A stretch of DNA of 64,000 bases from Pseudomonas sp. PDM18 (GTDB taxonomy: Bacteria > Pseudomonadota > Gammaproteobacteria > Pseudomonadales > Pseudomonadaceae). Position numbers and translations under genes: made by a program. The stretch spans positions 62,001-126,000 of the forward strand of contig NZ_JACVBX010000008.1 in assembly GCF_014852585.1 (NCBI RefSeq), written 5' to 3'. The stretch's first letter is position 1. Each line of letters begins with the position of its first letter. The notes under the pieces are model-generated. The model was not told the origin of the DNA. It searched no databases and saw only the letters and a program-made list of their open reading frames with translations. Shown one piece after another: positions 37,267-45,915 of this stretch.

Positions 37267-39105
37267 ATGCCCGATTACCGCTCGAAAACCTCCACCCACG
37301 GCCGCAACATGGCCGGCGCCCGTGCTCTCTGGCGCGCCACCGGGATGAAGGACGAAGACTTCAAGAAGCCGATCATCGCCATCGCCAACTCCTTCACCCA
37401 GTTCGTGCCCGGCCACGTGCATCTGAAGGACCTGGGCCAGTTGGTAGCCCGCGAGATCGAAAAACACGGCGGCGTGGCCAAGGAATTCAACACCATTGCC
37501 GTAGACGACGGCATCGCCATGGGCCATGACGGCATGCTCTATTCCCTGCCGTCGCGCGAGATCATCGCCGACTCCGTGGAATACATGGTCAACGCCCACT
37601 GCGCCGACGCCATCGTCTGCATCTCAAACTGCGACAAGATCACCCCCGGCATGCTGATGGCCGCCCTGCGCCTGAACATCCCGGTGGTATTCGTCTCCGG
37701 CGGTCCGATGGAAGCCGGCAAGACCAAGCTGGCTAATCACGGCCTCGACCTGGTGGACGCCATGGTCGTCGCCGCCGACGACTCCTGCTCCGACGAAAAG
37801 GTCGCCGAGTACGAGCGCAGCGCCTGCCCGACCTGCGGCTCCTGCTCCGGCATGTTCACCGCCAACTCGATGAACTGCCTGACCGAAGCCCTGGGCCTGT
37901 CGCTGCCGGGCAATGGTTCTACCCTTGCTACCCACTCCGACCGCGAGCAGCTGTTCCTGCGCGCCGGCCGCCTGGCCGTCGAGCTCTGCCAGCGCTACTA
38001 CGGCGAAGGCGATGAATCCGTGCTGCCGCGCAATGTCGCCAGCTTCAAGGCGTTCGAGAACGCCATGACCCTGGACATCGCCATGGGCGGTTCGACCAAC
38101 ACCATCCTGCACCTGCTGGCCGCCGCCCAGGAGGCGGAGATCGCCTTCGACCTGCGCGACATCGATCGCCTGTCGCGCAAGGTGCCGCAGCTGTGCAAGG
38201 TCGCGCCGAACATCCAGAAGTACCACATGGAAGACGTGCACCGTGCCGGTGGCATCTTCTCCATCCTCGGCGAGCTGGCCCGTGGCGGCCTGCTGCACAC
38301 CGATGTGCCGACCGTGCACAGCCCGAGCATGGCCGACGCCATCGCCGAGTGGGACATCACCCAGACCCAGGACGAGAAGGTCCACACCTTCTTCAAGGCC
38401 GGCCCCGCCGGCATCCCGACCCAGGTCGCCTTCAGCCAGAGCACCCGCTGGGACACCCTCGACGCCGACCGCGCCGAAGGCTGCATCCGCAGCGTCGAGC
38501 ACGCCTACTCCCAGGAAGGCGGCCTGGCCGTGCTGTACGGCAACATCGCCCTCGACGGCTGCGTGGTGAAGACCGCCGGCGTGGACGAATCCATCCACGT
38601 GTTCGAAGGTCGCGCGAAGATCTTCGAAAGCCAGGACGGCGCCGTGAAGGGCATCCTCGCCGACGAAGTGAAGCCGGGCGACATCGTGATCATCCGCTAC
38701 GAAGGCCCGAAGGGCGGCCCGGGCATGCAGGAAATGCTGTACCCGACCAGCTACCTGAAATCCAAAGGACTGGGCAAGGAGTGCGCGCTGCTCACCGACG
38801 GCCGTTTCTCCGGCGGCACCTCGGGCCTGTCCATTGGCCACGCCTCGCCGGAAGCTGCCGCTGGCGGCGCCATCGGCCTGGTGCAGGACGGCGACAAGGT
38901 GCTGATCGACATCCCCAACCGCAGCATCAACCTGCTGGTGAGTGATGAAGAACTGGCCGCCCGCCGCGCCGAGCAGGACAAGAAAGGCTGGAAGCCGGCT
39001 CAACCCCGCGCACGCAAGGTGAGCACCGCGCTGAAGGCCTACGCCCTGCTGGCCACCAGCGCCGACAAGGGCGCAGTGCGCGACAAGGCGCTGCTGGACG
39101 GTTGA
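37267..39105 (+). CDS. ilvD: Dihydroxy-acid dehydratase
   Basis: This 612-residue Fe-S dehydratase catalyses the penultimate shared step of valine and isoleucine synthesis (dihydroxyisovalerate or dihydroxymethylvalerate to the 2-keto acid). Family motifs are [30 protein letters not shown] and [17 protein letters not shown], which supply cluster Cys residues. Later ones are [25 protein letters not shown] and [17 protein letters not shown]. The length is the standard for the long (E. coli-type) class. Transcription ends at a strong bidirectional hairpin just downstream. Confidence 0.97.
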   Translation: MPDYRSKTSTHGRNMAGARALWRATGMKDEDFKKPIIAIANSFTQFVPGHVHLKDLGQLVAREIEKHGGVAKEFNTIAVDDGIAMGHDGMLYSLPSREIIADSVEYMVNAHCADAIVCISNCDKITPGMLMAALRLNIPVVFVSGGPMEAGKTKLANHGLDLVDAMVVAADDSCSDEKVAEYERSACPTCGSCSGMFTANSMNCLTEALGLSLPGNGSTLATHSDREQLFLRAGRLAVELCQRYYGEGDESVLPRNVASFKAFENAMTLDIAMGGSTNTILHLLAAAQEAEIAFDLRDIDRLSRKVPQLCKVAPNIQKYHMEDVHRAGGIFSILGELARGGLLHTDVPTVHSPSMADAIAEWDITQTQDEKVHTFFKAGPAGIPTQVAFSQSTRWDTLDADRAEGCIRSVEHAYSQEGGLAVLYGNIALDGCVVKTAGVDESIHVFEGRAKIFESQDGAVKGILADEVKPGDIVIIRYEGPKGGPGMQEMLYPTSYLKSKGLGKECALLTDGRFSGGTSGLSIGHASPEAAAGGAIGLVQDGDKVLIDIPNRSINLLVSDEELAARRAEQDKKGWKPAQPRARKVSTALKAYALLATSADKGAVRDKALLDG

Positions 39106-39120
39106 GTCTGGCGGTGTCAT

Positions 39121-39152
39121 GAAAAAAGCCCGGCGAATGCCGGGCTTTTTTC
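39121..39152. terminator. Bidirectional terminator between ilvD and the pilin gene
   Basis: GAAAAAAGCCCGGC (39121-39134) and GCCGGGCTTTTTTC (39139-39152) form a perfect 14-bp stem with a GAAT loop. It serves ilvD on the + strand, and the A-run gives a T-run for the pilin transcript on the - strand. Confidence 0.94.
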
Positions 39153-39162
39153 ATCTTGAGTA

Positions 39163-39615
39163 TCAGGGCTTGGTCGCCACCACACAGCCACCAGTGCCAG
39201 GCCTGATGCCACGGTCGGCGTCACAGATGGTGCCCGATAGCTTCCAAATTACCATGCTGGAACCGCTATCTTTCGTGGATTCCAACGCAAGCATCAGCGG
39301 CGTACCACTAGAGTCGGTAGCACTGGTTGTAGCTTCAATTTTTCCCGCTTTCACCGAGTAACCAGATGGCACATTCGAAGTTTCAAACGTATCCGGAATT
39401 CCATAGGCGCCATTTTTGCACTCCGAGATTGCCCCCGCCTCGACCATGCACATGCCAACCGCAGTCTTGATACCGGCCATTTCGGCGATCGCAGCACTGG
39501 CTTTGCTGCGGGAGGAATAATCGGAGTAGATCGGGATCGATACCGAAGCCAGAATCCCGATGATCGCCACCACGATCATCAGCTCGATCAGGGTGAAGCC
39601 CTGTTGTTTGCGCAT
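39163..39615 (-). CDS. Type IV pilin (PilA-like), solitary gene
   Basis: This 150-residue prepilin begins [20 protein letters not shown]: a 6-residue leader cut after Gly6, Phe at +1, Glu at +5 and a long hydrophobic N-helix. Cys56/Cys66 and Cys131/Cys144 could form two disulfides, the second matching the C-terminal D-loop of Pseudomonas major pilins. The frame opens earlier, but ATG 39615 has GAGGGA about 8 nt upstream and gives the correct leader. No other pilus gene is nearby; pilA normally lies beside pilBCD. The gene sits alone between ilvD and a permease, so it may be a second pilin or a moved pilA. Low lysine/high serine content is normal for pilins. Confidence 0.9.
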   Translation of the reverse strand: MRKQQGFTLIELMIVVAIIGILASVSIPIYSDYSSRSKASAAIAEMAGIKTAVGMCMVEAGAISECKNGAYGIPDTFETSNVPSGYSVKAGKIEATTSATDSSGTPLMLALESTKDSGSSMVIWKLSGTICDADRGIRPGTGGCVVATKP

Positions 39616-39885
39616 CTGCGTATCCCTCTGGGTTGAGCCGGAAACCCGAATGGCCCCGGATGCCTCCCAGTGAAGCCGCGCCAGCCGGCGCAAACACTCA
39701 GACGCGTCCGCGCACCTTGTTGAAAATTCGGCAGTTATCCTCCAGACCGAAAGTCTCCGGGGTGCCGCCGTACAGAGACGCCGTAGGAACTCAGGCTTCC
39801 CTATTCATCCCGACTTGCCTCATACCACTGTGCGATCCCGCCCTGGCCCAGTAAAATCGCGCTCTTTTTTCCCGGACCGCCGCCC
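39616..39885. other. Divergent gap between the pilin and NCS2 permease genes
   Basis: This 270-base region should contain both promoters. On the + strand TAAAAT (39852-39857) with a following T-run is a good -10 candidate for the permease. For the pilin I looked for a sigma-54 GG-N10-GC type site, as in pilA, and did not find a convincing one. Confidence 0.45.
39852..39870 (+). promoter_or_regulatory. -10 element and T-run of the NCS2 permease promoter
   Basis: TAAAAT (39852-39857) is followed by CGCGCTC and six T (39865-39870), 29 nt before the ATG at 39886. The T-run would lie at or just after the start of transcription, an arrangement seen at E. coli promoters where UTP-dependent slippage occurs (upp, codBA). 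No clear -35 box. Confidence 0.5.
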
Positions 39886-41277
39886 ATGAGCTCCCTCGAG
39901 AATCCGTCCGCCGCCAAGGACCAGCCCGACCTGGTCTACGGCCTGGAAGACCGCCCCGCCCTGCCCATCGCGTGGCTTGCCGCGCTGCAGCACCTGCTGG
40001 CGATCATCGTGCCCATCGTCACCCCCGGCCTGCTGATCTGCCAGGCGCTGGGCGTGTCGCCGCGCGACACCAACCTGATCGTGTCGATGTCGCTGGTGAT
40101 CTCCGGCATCGCCACCTTCGTCCAGTGCAAGCGCTTCGGGCCGTTCGGCGCGGGCCTGCTGATCGTCCAGGGCACCAGCTTCAACTTCGTCGGCCCGCTG
40201 ATCGCCGGCGGTGCGCTGATGGTGAAGAACGGCACCCCGGTGGAAGCGGTGATGGCGGCCATCTTCGGCGTGGTCATGGCCGGCTCCTTCGTGGAGATGG
40301 GCGTGTCGCGCATCCTGCCCTTCGTGAAGCGCCTGATCACCCCGCTGGTCACCGGCATCGTGGTGCTGATGATCGGCCTGACCCTGATCAAGGTCGGCCT
40401 GATCAGCATGGGTGGCGGCTTCTCCGCCATGGGCAACGGCACCTTCGCCAACGGCGAGAACCTGATGCTGTCGGGCCTGGTGCTGGCGATCATCGTCATC
40501 CTCAATCGCATCCCGGTGGTGTGGATGCGCAGCGGCGCCATCGTCATCGCCCTCGCCGTGGGCTACGCGCTGGCCGGCTATCTGGGCCGCCTGGACTTCA
40601 CCGGCATGCATGAGGCGCCGGCCTTCCAGGTCCCGGTGCCGCTGCACTTCGGCCTGGGCTTCTCCTGGAGCCTGTTCATCCCGATGCTGGTGATCTACCT
40701 GGTGACCTCGCTGGAAGCCATCGGTGACGTCACCGCCACCAGCAAGATCTCCAGGCAGCCCGTCGAGGGCCCGCTGTGGATGCAGCGCATCAAGGGCGGC
40801 GTGCTGGTGAACGGTGCCAACTCTCTGCTGGCCGGCCTGTTCAACACCTTCCCCAGCTCGGTGTTCGCGCAGAACAACGGCGTGATCCAGTTGACCGGCG
40901 TCGCCAGCCGCCACGTCGGCCTGTGGATCGCCGCGATGCTGATCGTGCTGGGCCTGTTCCCCAGCGTCGCCGGGGTGATCCAGGCCGTTCCCGAGCCGGT
41001 GCTTGGCGGCGCGGTGATGGTGATGTTCGGCGCGGTCGCCGCTTCCGGCATCAACATCCTCGCCGGCACCCACCTGGACCGCCGCGCGCTGCTGATCATC
41101 GCCGTCAGCCTGGCGCTGGGCCTGGGCATCTCGCAAGTGCCGGAGTTCCTCGCGCACATGCCCCACGCGATCCGCAACGTGCTGGAATCCGGCGTCGCCA
41201 CCGGCGGCATCTGTGCCCTGCTGCTCAACTGGTTCCTGCCCGAGTCCGACGCTGCGAAGGCCTCGCACAACGGCTGA
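39886..41277 (+). CDS. NCS2-family purine/pyrimidine permease
   Basis: This 463-residue transporter has about 12-14 hydrophobic segments and the nucleobase-ascorbate transporter signature QNNGVIQLTGVASR near residue 330. Other markers are SLEAIGDVTATSKISRQPVEG near 280 and an N-terminal ALQHLLAIIVPIVTPGLLICQ. These fit the UraA/XanQ/UacT superfamily of proton-coupled uracil, xanthine or urate importers. The ISRQPVEG and EAIGD features lean towards the purine (xanthine/urate) branch, but I would not fix the substrate. In PAO1 a probable transporter gene lies in this position between ilvD and a phosphoesterase gene, as I recall. Confidence 0.9.
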   Translation: MSSLENPSAAKDQPDLVYGLEDRPALPIAWLAALQHLLAIIVPIVTPGLLICQALGVSPRDTNLIVSMSLVISGIATFVQCKRFGPFGAGLLIVQGTSFNFVGPLIAGGALMVKNGTPVEAVMAAIFGVVMAGSFVEMGVSRILPFVKRLITPLVTGIVVLMIGLTLIKVGLISMGGGFSAMGNGTFANGENLMLSGLVLAIIVILNRIPVVWMRSGAIVIALAVGYALAGYLGRLDFTGMHEAPAFQVPVPLHFGLGFSWSLFIPMLVIYLVTSLEAIGDVTATSKISRQPVEGPLWMQRIKGGVLVNGANSLLAGLFNTFPSSVFAQNNGVIQLTGVASRHVGLWIAAMLIVLGLFPSVAGVIQAVPEPVLGGAVMVMFGAVAASGINILAGTHLDRRALLIIAVSLALGLGISQVPEFLAHMPHAIRNVLESGVATGGICALLLNWFLPESDAAKASHNG

Positions 41278-41283
41278 ATCGGC

Positions 41284-41309
41284 ACGACGCCACCTTCGGG
41301 TGGCGTCGT
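41284..41309 (+). terminator. Hairpin after the NCS2 permease gene
   Basis: ACGACGCCACC (41284-41294) and GGTGGCGTCGT (41299-41309) form a perfect 11-bp stem with a TTCG tetraloop, 7 nt after the stop. Only a short CGTTT follows, so termination may be incomplete and lead into the phosphoesterase gene 16 nt on. Confidence 0.75.
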
Positions 41310-41325
41310 CGTTTATGCTCCCCGA

Positions 41326-41793
41326 ATGACCACTACCCTGCGCATCGGCGTCATCGCCGACACCCACGGTCTGCTGCGCCCCGAAGCGCTGGCGGCGCTG
41401 CAAGGCTGCGAGCGCATCCTGCACCTGGGCGATATCGGCCCCGCCACACTGCTGGATCAGCTGCGCGAACTGGCGCCGCTGGACGTGGTGCGCGGCAACA
41501 ACGACACCGACGACTGGGCCGCCGCGCTGCCGGAAACGCTGCTGCTGGAACTGGGCGGATTGCGGCTCTACCTGATCCATGACCTCAAGCAGTTGGCCAT
41601 CGATCCCGCGGTCGAAGGCATCGACGTGGTGCTGGCGGGGCATTCCCACAAACCGCTGAATGAGGTGCGCAATGGGGTGCTGTACCTGAATCCGGGCAGC
41701 GCTGGACCGCGCCGGTTCAAGCTGCCGATTGCGTTGGCGATTCTGGAAATACGCGACGGGCAGCCGCTGGTGGAGATGGTCACGCTCGCCTAA
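41326..41793 (+). CDS. YfcE/MJ0936-type metallophosphoesterase
   Basis: This 155-residue calcineurin-like phosphoesterase shows all metal-binding motifs in order: GVIADTHG (D-x-H), HLGDIG (GD), VRGNNDTDD (GN-D), LIHDLKQ (H), and VLAGHSHKPL (G-H-x-H). It is the small one-domain type (YfcE, YsnB) that hydrolyses phosphodiesters in vitro with Mn2+ and whose physiological substrate is generally unknown. It follows the permease gene and is followed by repeats, so it probably ends a two-gene unit. Confidence 0.88.
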   Translation: MTTTLRIGVIADTHGLLRPEALAALQGCERILHLGDIGPATLLDQLRELAPLDVVRGNNDTDDWAAALPETLLLELGGLRLYLIHDLKQLAIDPAVEGIDVVLAGHSHKPLNEVRNGVLYLNPGSAGPRRFKLPIALAILEIRDGQPLVEMVTLA

Positions 41794-41823
41794 GAGCGTT
41801 CGCGAGCGAGCCCTTTTGAATCC

Positions 41824-41900
41824 GTAGGGCGCATAACCTGGAACAGGTTATCCGCCGGCCAGCATCCGGCGGATAACGCTGACGCGTTATTCGCCCTACG
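41824..41900. repeat. Palindromic intergenic repeat (GTAGGGCG ... CGCCCTAC type)
   Basis: The element is bounded by GTAGGGCG at 41824 and CGCCCTAC ending at 41899. Inside it are nested inverted pieces: CATAACCTG/CAGGTTAT and TCCGCCGG/CCGGCGGA, then ATAACGC/GCGTTAT. A shorter relative occurs at 61886-61919 and a third at 36544-36570. Such elements are common between Pseudomonas genes and are probably small non-autonomous repeats. Confidence 0.7.
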
Positions 41901-41921
41901 AAATTGCTCCGGACGCACCTT

Positions 41922-41944
41922 GTAGGAGCAAGCTTGCTCGCGAA
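41922..41944. repeat. REP element, single copy
   Basis: GTAGGAGCAAGCTTGCTCGCGAA, the common Pseudomonas REP with an internal GAGCAAGCTTGCTC palindrome; the usual GAGCGAGCTTGCTC has one base changed. It lies between the phosphoesterase and GTPase genes, which converge. Confidence 0.85.
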
Positions 41945-41961
41945 CCGCTCCTGCACCGTAG

Positions 41962-43335
41962 TTAGGGTTCCAGCAGATGAGTGGCCAACTGCGCCACCGC
42001 CTCCTGCCGCTCGCTCTTCTCGCCGCGCCGGCGGCCATTGAGGGCGGACCACTCCGGATGTGCCCGCGCCTTGCGCAACGCCTCGGGCAACTTCCCCTCG
42101 CGCCACTGCTTGTCTTCGGGCGATTGCACCTGGATCGCTTCTACCGCCGCATGCCCGCGCGTCTGCAGGGCCGCCAGCAGTTGCCGCTGACGCAGCGCCA
42201 GCAGGCGCAGCACGCTGTCGTCCACCGACAGCTCGCGACTGCCCTTGAGCTTGCCCAGCAGGCGTTGGCCGTAGTGGCCGACTGTCTGCCAGGCGCCGCC
42301 GGCGATGGCGCCCAGGGCGGTGGCTGCGCCAAGGGTCAGGCCGCCGACCAGTAGATCGATCCCCGCCCCCGCTGCCGCGCCAGCCGCAACGCCGCCACCG
42401 AGGCGAATGCCCAGTTGGCGGAGAGTTTCCGGGTTGAACAGGTCATCGCCCCAGCGCCCGTCCAGCAACGGCAGGTCGGCGGCGCGGGCGTCGTCCTTGC
42501 GGAAGGCGTAGAGGCTGAGCAGCGCCTTCACGCAGGTATCTTCGCGCTTGCGCACCTGATTGCGCAGCGTCTCGGTGGCTGCTCGAACAGCACTGTCGCC
42601 AGCGGGCACCAGTTGGCGGCAAGCGGCGACATCCACCAGCAGCTCGGCGATCAGCCGCGCCCCGGCCTCGCGGCGGGCGACGGCCTGGGCCTCGTGATCT
42701 GCGACCAGTCGATCCAGCTGCGGGCGCGCACGCTCCAGCAGCAGCGCCAGGCTTTCGTACAGGCGGCGCTCACCATCCAGCGGCGGCGCCACGCTATCGA
42801 AACGCACCAGCGCATGCAGACCGAGACGGGACAGCGCCTCGCGCCACTGCTCCTCGCGGTGCTGTGGGCTGGCGACAAAGTTGAGTACCGGCAGCAACGG
42901 TCGTGCGCAGGCGGCGAGCACTGCCAGCTCGTCGCGGTACTTGGCCAGCACCGGTTCGCGGGCGTCGATCACGTAGAGGCCGGCGTCGGAAGCGAGCAAC
43001 TGGCGCAGCACCTTGGCCTCCTGCTCGAAGCGGCCACGGGCTTCACTGCCCTCGAGGAAGCGACGCAGCTTCTCCGGGCCGTCCAGGCGCTCGCCGGGGC
43101 GCTCCAGGCCATCGAGGAAGTCGCGCAGGGCGATGGCGTCCTCCAGGCCCGGCGTGTCGTACAGCTCCAGCAGCGGTTCGCCGTCCACCGACAACCGCGC
43201 GCCCTCCACATGCCGCGTGGTACTAGGCCGGTGGGAGACCTCGCCGAAGCCCACGTCGCGGGTCAGGGTACGCAGCAGGGAGGTCTTGCCGACGTTGGTG
43301 TGGCCGACCACGGCCAGTTTCAGCGCATCAGTCAT
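41962..43335 (-). CDS. Membrane-associated GTPase with DUF3482
   Basis: This 457-residue protein begins with an Era/TrmE-type G domain. P-loop GHTNVGKTS (about 11-19) is followed by a PSTTRHVEG switch I, DTPGLED switch II, and a degenerate base-recognition segment near LPVLNF. The C-terminal half (DUF3482) has a Gly/Ala-rich membrane stretch, LGGGVAAGAAAGAGIDLLVGG, near residues 310-360. Its start overlaps the end of the DUF2868 gene by 8 nt. These two families are repeatedly found side by side in proteobacteria. A joint role at the inner membrane is inferred; no biochemical role is firmly known to me. Confidence 0.85.
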   Translation of the reverse strand: MTDALKLAVVGHTNVGKTSLLRTLTRDVGFGEVSHRPSTTRHVEGARLSVDGEPLLELYDTPGLEDAIALRDFLDGLERPGERLDGPEKLRRFLEGSEARGRFEQEAKVLRQLLASDAGLYVIDAREPVLAKYRDELAVLAACARPLLPVLNFVASPQHREEQWREALSRLGLHALVRFDSVAPPLDGERRLYESLALLLERARPQLDRLVADHEAQAVARREAGARLIAELLVDVAACRQLVPAGDSAVRAATETLRNQVRKREDTCVKALLSLYAFRKDDARAADLPLLDGRWGDDLFNPETLRQLGIRLGGGVAAGAAAGAGIDLLVGGLTLGAATALGAIAGGAWQTVGHYGQRLLGKLKGSRELSVDDSVLRLLALRQRQLLAALQTRGHAAVEAIQVQSPEDKQWREGKLPEALRKARAHPEWSALNGRRRGEKSERQEAVAQLATHLLEP

Positions 43336-44713
43336 GCCCGGTCTCCAGCCAGCCCAGGGGCGATGCCGAGGTGTGCGGCAGTTGCAGGCGCTCGATGCCG
43401 GCGTGCCAGTCGCCCAGGCGCTCGGCGTCCAGCGCTTCGCCGACCGGCGCCTGCAGCAGCCAGACGCGGGTGGCGGCGGCGCAGCGCGAGAGTTCGGCGA
43501 TCAGCGCCAGGGTGCCGCGATCCGGCGAGCGGCGCGGGTCGCAGGCGATCACCAGGCGCGCCGGCGGGTAGCGGGTAAGTTGCTCCAGCAGGCGGCGGCG
43601 CTGGGCGCCGTCGTCGAGGTCGCCGGCGTTGGCGATGCCTTCCGCCAGCTTCGGCGGCCAGTTGGGCCGGTCCAGCAGTTCGATGGACAACAGCACGGCG
43701 CCATCGGCGGTGGTCGACGGGGCCTGCGCCTGCGGCTCAATCAGTTCGTCCGGCGCGGCATCGCTGACGCCGAGGCGCTCGCTGGCCGGCATCAAACGCT
43801 CGCGCAGCAGGGCGTAGCCGGGCAGCGAGACATCCAGCGCCAACTGCGCACGTCCGCGCTTCCAGCGCCACAGGCAGAGCAGCCAGAGCGCGCCGCGCAG
43901 CAGCACGCCGTACACCAGCAGGATGCCCACCAGCCAGCCGGCCCAGGCATGGCGCGCGTTCTCGCTGGCCACCAGGGCATCGCCGCTGGCGCGCACCAGT
44001 TCGGCGTCCGGCTGCGGGAAGCCGAGCAGCGACGGCAGCGCGCCGAGGCCGTGGGTCAGGGCGATGAAGGTATCGCCGCCGAGGATGGTGGTCTCCCAGA
44101 CGAAGCCGTAGCGCCGCGTCGCCAGCAGCGCCAGCATCACGCCCAGCGCGCTGGCCAGGGCGACGAGCCAGAGACCGTGGACCAGCAGGCCGAGCGCCCA
44201 GCGAGTGAGCTTCTGCCGGTCCAGCAGCACCAGCAGCGCGGGCGCCAATTGCGCAGCATGGGCGTCGCGGGCGAACTTGCCGCTCAGCCACAACCACAGG
44301 CGGCCGAGCGCACCGCCAGCCTCGCCGCCAGCGAAGAAGGCCAGGGTCCAGCCGATCAGGGTAATCAGGTGCAGGCCGAGCAAACTGGCCAGGGCCCAGA
44401 ACACGTTGACCGGGCGCAGGCCGTCGCCGAGGGCGGCGAAGGCCAGGCCGCCGCCGGTGAACAGCGCCAGCGCCAGCAAGAGATAAAGCGCCAGGCGTGA
44501 GCCCTGCACCCAGGTGCGCAGGGCGGCGCGCTGGCCGTCACGCTCGGCGAGCAGCAGCGCACGGTGTTGCAGGCGGCGGGCGAGGTCGCCGCCACTGACG
44601 ATGGCGCGACGGTTGGCTTCGCTGTCTTCCAGCGGGCCGACCTGCTCTTCGCGCAGGCGCACGGCCTCGCACAGCCACAGGGATTCGAGGGCGGAAGCGG
44701 GGGTTTCGCTCAC
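43328..44713 (-). CDS. DUF2868 multi-pass membrane protein, partner of the GTPase
   Basis: This 461-residue protein has a charged N-terminal segment of about 80 residues, then two hydrophobic helices near 80-130 (LALYLLLALALFTGGGLAF and the next). A further pair follows near 190-215 and another near 265-285; the C-terminal third is soluble with Rossmann-like strands (LVIACDPRRSPDRGTLALI). It matches DUF2868 by neighbourhood and general layout. The start is GTG 44713, chosen because CGGAGA lies 4 nt upstream; the frame continues to ATG 44857 without a ribosome site. It is first in a two-gene - strand operon with the DUF3482 GTPase. Confidence 0.82.
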   Translation of the reverse strand: MSETPASALESLWLCEAVRLREEQVGPLEDSEANRRAIVSGGDLARRLQHRALLLAERDGQRAALRTWVQGSRLALYLLLALALFTGGGLAFAALGDGLRPVNVFWALASLLGLHLITLIGWTLAFFAGGEAGGALGRLWLWLSGKFARDAHAAQLAPALLVLLDRQKLTRWALGLLVHGLWLVALASALGVMLALLATRRYGFVWETTILGGDTFIALTHGLGALPSLLGFPQPDAELVRASGDALVASENARHAWAGWLVGILLVYGVLLRGALWLLCLWRWKRGRAQLALDVSLPGYALLRERLMPASERLGVSDAAPDELIEPQAQAPSTTADGAVLLSIELLDRPNWPPKLAEGIANAGDLDDGAQRRRLLEQLTRYPPARLVIACDPRRSPDRGTLALIAELSRCAAATRVWLLQAPVGEALDAERLGDWHAGIERLQLPHTSASPLGWLETGHD

Positions 44714-44826
44714 GGGGTCTCCGACAGTCGGTACTCGGCACCAAGGATAACCGCTGCTCGCCGCCGCGTCCCGGCACCGCCGGTAACACCCAGTGGCGTC
44801 AACCAAACCAAGGAGGGGCTCTCGCC

Positions 44827-44871
44827 ATGCCCGGCCAGCCTCAGACTCATCACACAAAGCTGCTCCTATAA
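44827..44871 (+). CDS. Possible 14-residue leader peptide
   Basis: ATG 44827 is preceded by a near-perfect AGGAGG (44811-44816) at 10 nt and opens a 14-codon frame, MPGQPQTHHTKLLL, ending at TAA 44869-44871. It lies 21 nt before the start of the first exported paralogue and in the same frame. The good ribosome site is the only evidence that it is translated; a relic of an older start is an alternative. Confidence 0.35.
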   Translation: MPGQPQTHHTKLLL

Positions 44872-44892
44872 AAACAAGAATGAGGCCTCGCC

Positions 44893-45915
44893 ATGCTGCG
44901 CTCGATGCTCAGTGCCTTGCCCCTGCTGCTGGCCGCCGCCACCGCGGCCGCCGTGGAAACACCGCCGGTGCGCCCCTCCAATTGGGGCCCGGACACCCCG
45001 CTGATGCAGGCCGTGCCGCCGCGCGTGCTGGACGCGCACGTCAGCGCCCGGCAGTCCGACAGCAACACCTCGCAACTGTGGATCAGCCACACCGACTTCC
45101 GCCTGCACGACGACATCGGCTTCTTCATCCGCAAGATGCTGATCCAGATGAGCCCGGTGGCCGGAGGCGCCACGCCGCTGATGCTGGATGATCCGAAGTC
45201 CATGGTCGCGCGCATCCAGGCCGGGGACATCTTCGTCGCCGACGCCACCCTCGCCAGCCTGCTCAACGAAGAGCTGCGCAACGCCAACGCGCCAGTGCGC
45301 AACCTCAAACTCAGCACCCGCGCCGATGGCCAGGAAGTCCACGGCGAGCTGCTGCGCAAGGGCCGCTGGCGGCCGCTACGGATGGTCACCGGGATCGAGC
45401 AGGCCGGGCCGCTGAAGGTGGCGCTGGTACCACAGCGAATCTTCGTCGACGGGGTGGACGTCACACCGTCGCTGACCGCCGCCTCCATCGAGATGTCCGA
45501 GGTGCTGCAACTGCACACCGCGCACATGCAGCTGATCGGCAACCGTATCCTGGTCGACCTCGACGGCCTGTTCCCGCCACCGCGCCTGGACTTCACCGTG
45601 AGCAGCCTGAAGCTCGCCGATGGCGGCATGGATCTGCTGCTGGGCAGCGACCTCGCCGAGCTGAAGTGGCCGCAGCTCAAGGCGCCGCAGAGCTACATGT
45701 TCATCGAAGGCGGCGACATCAAGATGGCTCGGACCATCCTGGTGAAGGCCTACGCGCTGTTCACCAGCCTCAGCCCGGACGCGCCGCTGCTGTTCAACCT
45801 CTACGACTACCGCCGCCAGCTGCAGTACGGCGAAATCCGCCTGCGCGAAGACGGCATGGTGCACATCGCGGTGTCGCCGGTGAAGGCGCCGGCCCCGGAG
45901 GAGAAAGCCCTATGA
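44893..45915 (+). CDS. Exported protein of unknown function, first of a tandem pair
   Basis: This 340-residue protein has a signal peptide (MLRSMLSALPLLLAAATAAA) and no other membrane segment, so it should be periplasmic. GAGG lies 7 nt before the ATG. The visible pattern is beta-rich: LKLSTRADGQEVHGELLRKG, then alternating short strands and a late SYMFIEGGDIKMARTILVKAYAL segment. Its second half lines up with the next gene product (GGDIKM/SGDLKI, LFNLYDYRR/AFNLKDYRK, REDGMVHI/NEDGTFFM). I do not recognise a named family; lipid-binding beta proteins of the LmeA/DUF2993 kind are a loose comparison. It overlaps the next gene by ATGA. Confidence 0.8.
   Translation: MLRSMLSALPLLLAAATAAAVETPPVRPSNWGPDTPLMQAVPPRVLDAHVSARQSDSNTSQLWISHTDFRLHDDIGFFIRKMLIQMSPVAGGATPLMLDDPKSMVARIQAGDIFVADATLASLLNEELRNANAPVRNLKLSTRADGQEVHGELLRKGRWRPLRMVTGIEQAGPLKVALVPQRIFVDGVDVTPSLTAASIEMSEVLQLHTAHMQLIGNRILVDLDGLFPPPRLDFTVSSLKLADGGMDLLLGSDLAELKWPQLKAPQSYMFIEGGDIKMARTILVKAYALFTSLSPDAPLLFNLYDYRRQLQYGEIRLREDGMVHIAVSPVKAPAPEEKAL

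Noticed and set aside
39616-39885. Sigma-54 promoter for the pilin gene
   Set aside because: I looked for a GG-N10-GC (-24/-12) site on the - strand and saw no convincing match; a matrix scan would be needed.
39820-41649. A 609-codon open frame on the - strand across the NCS2 permease gene
   Set aside because: Product is His/Asp/Gly/Gln-rich with no domain, exactly opposite a well conserved permease; a GC artefact.
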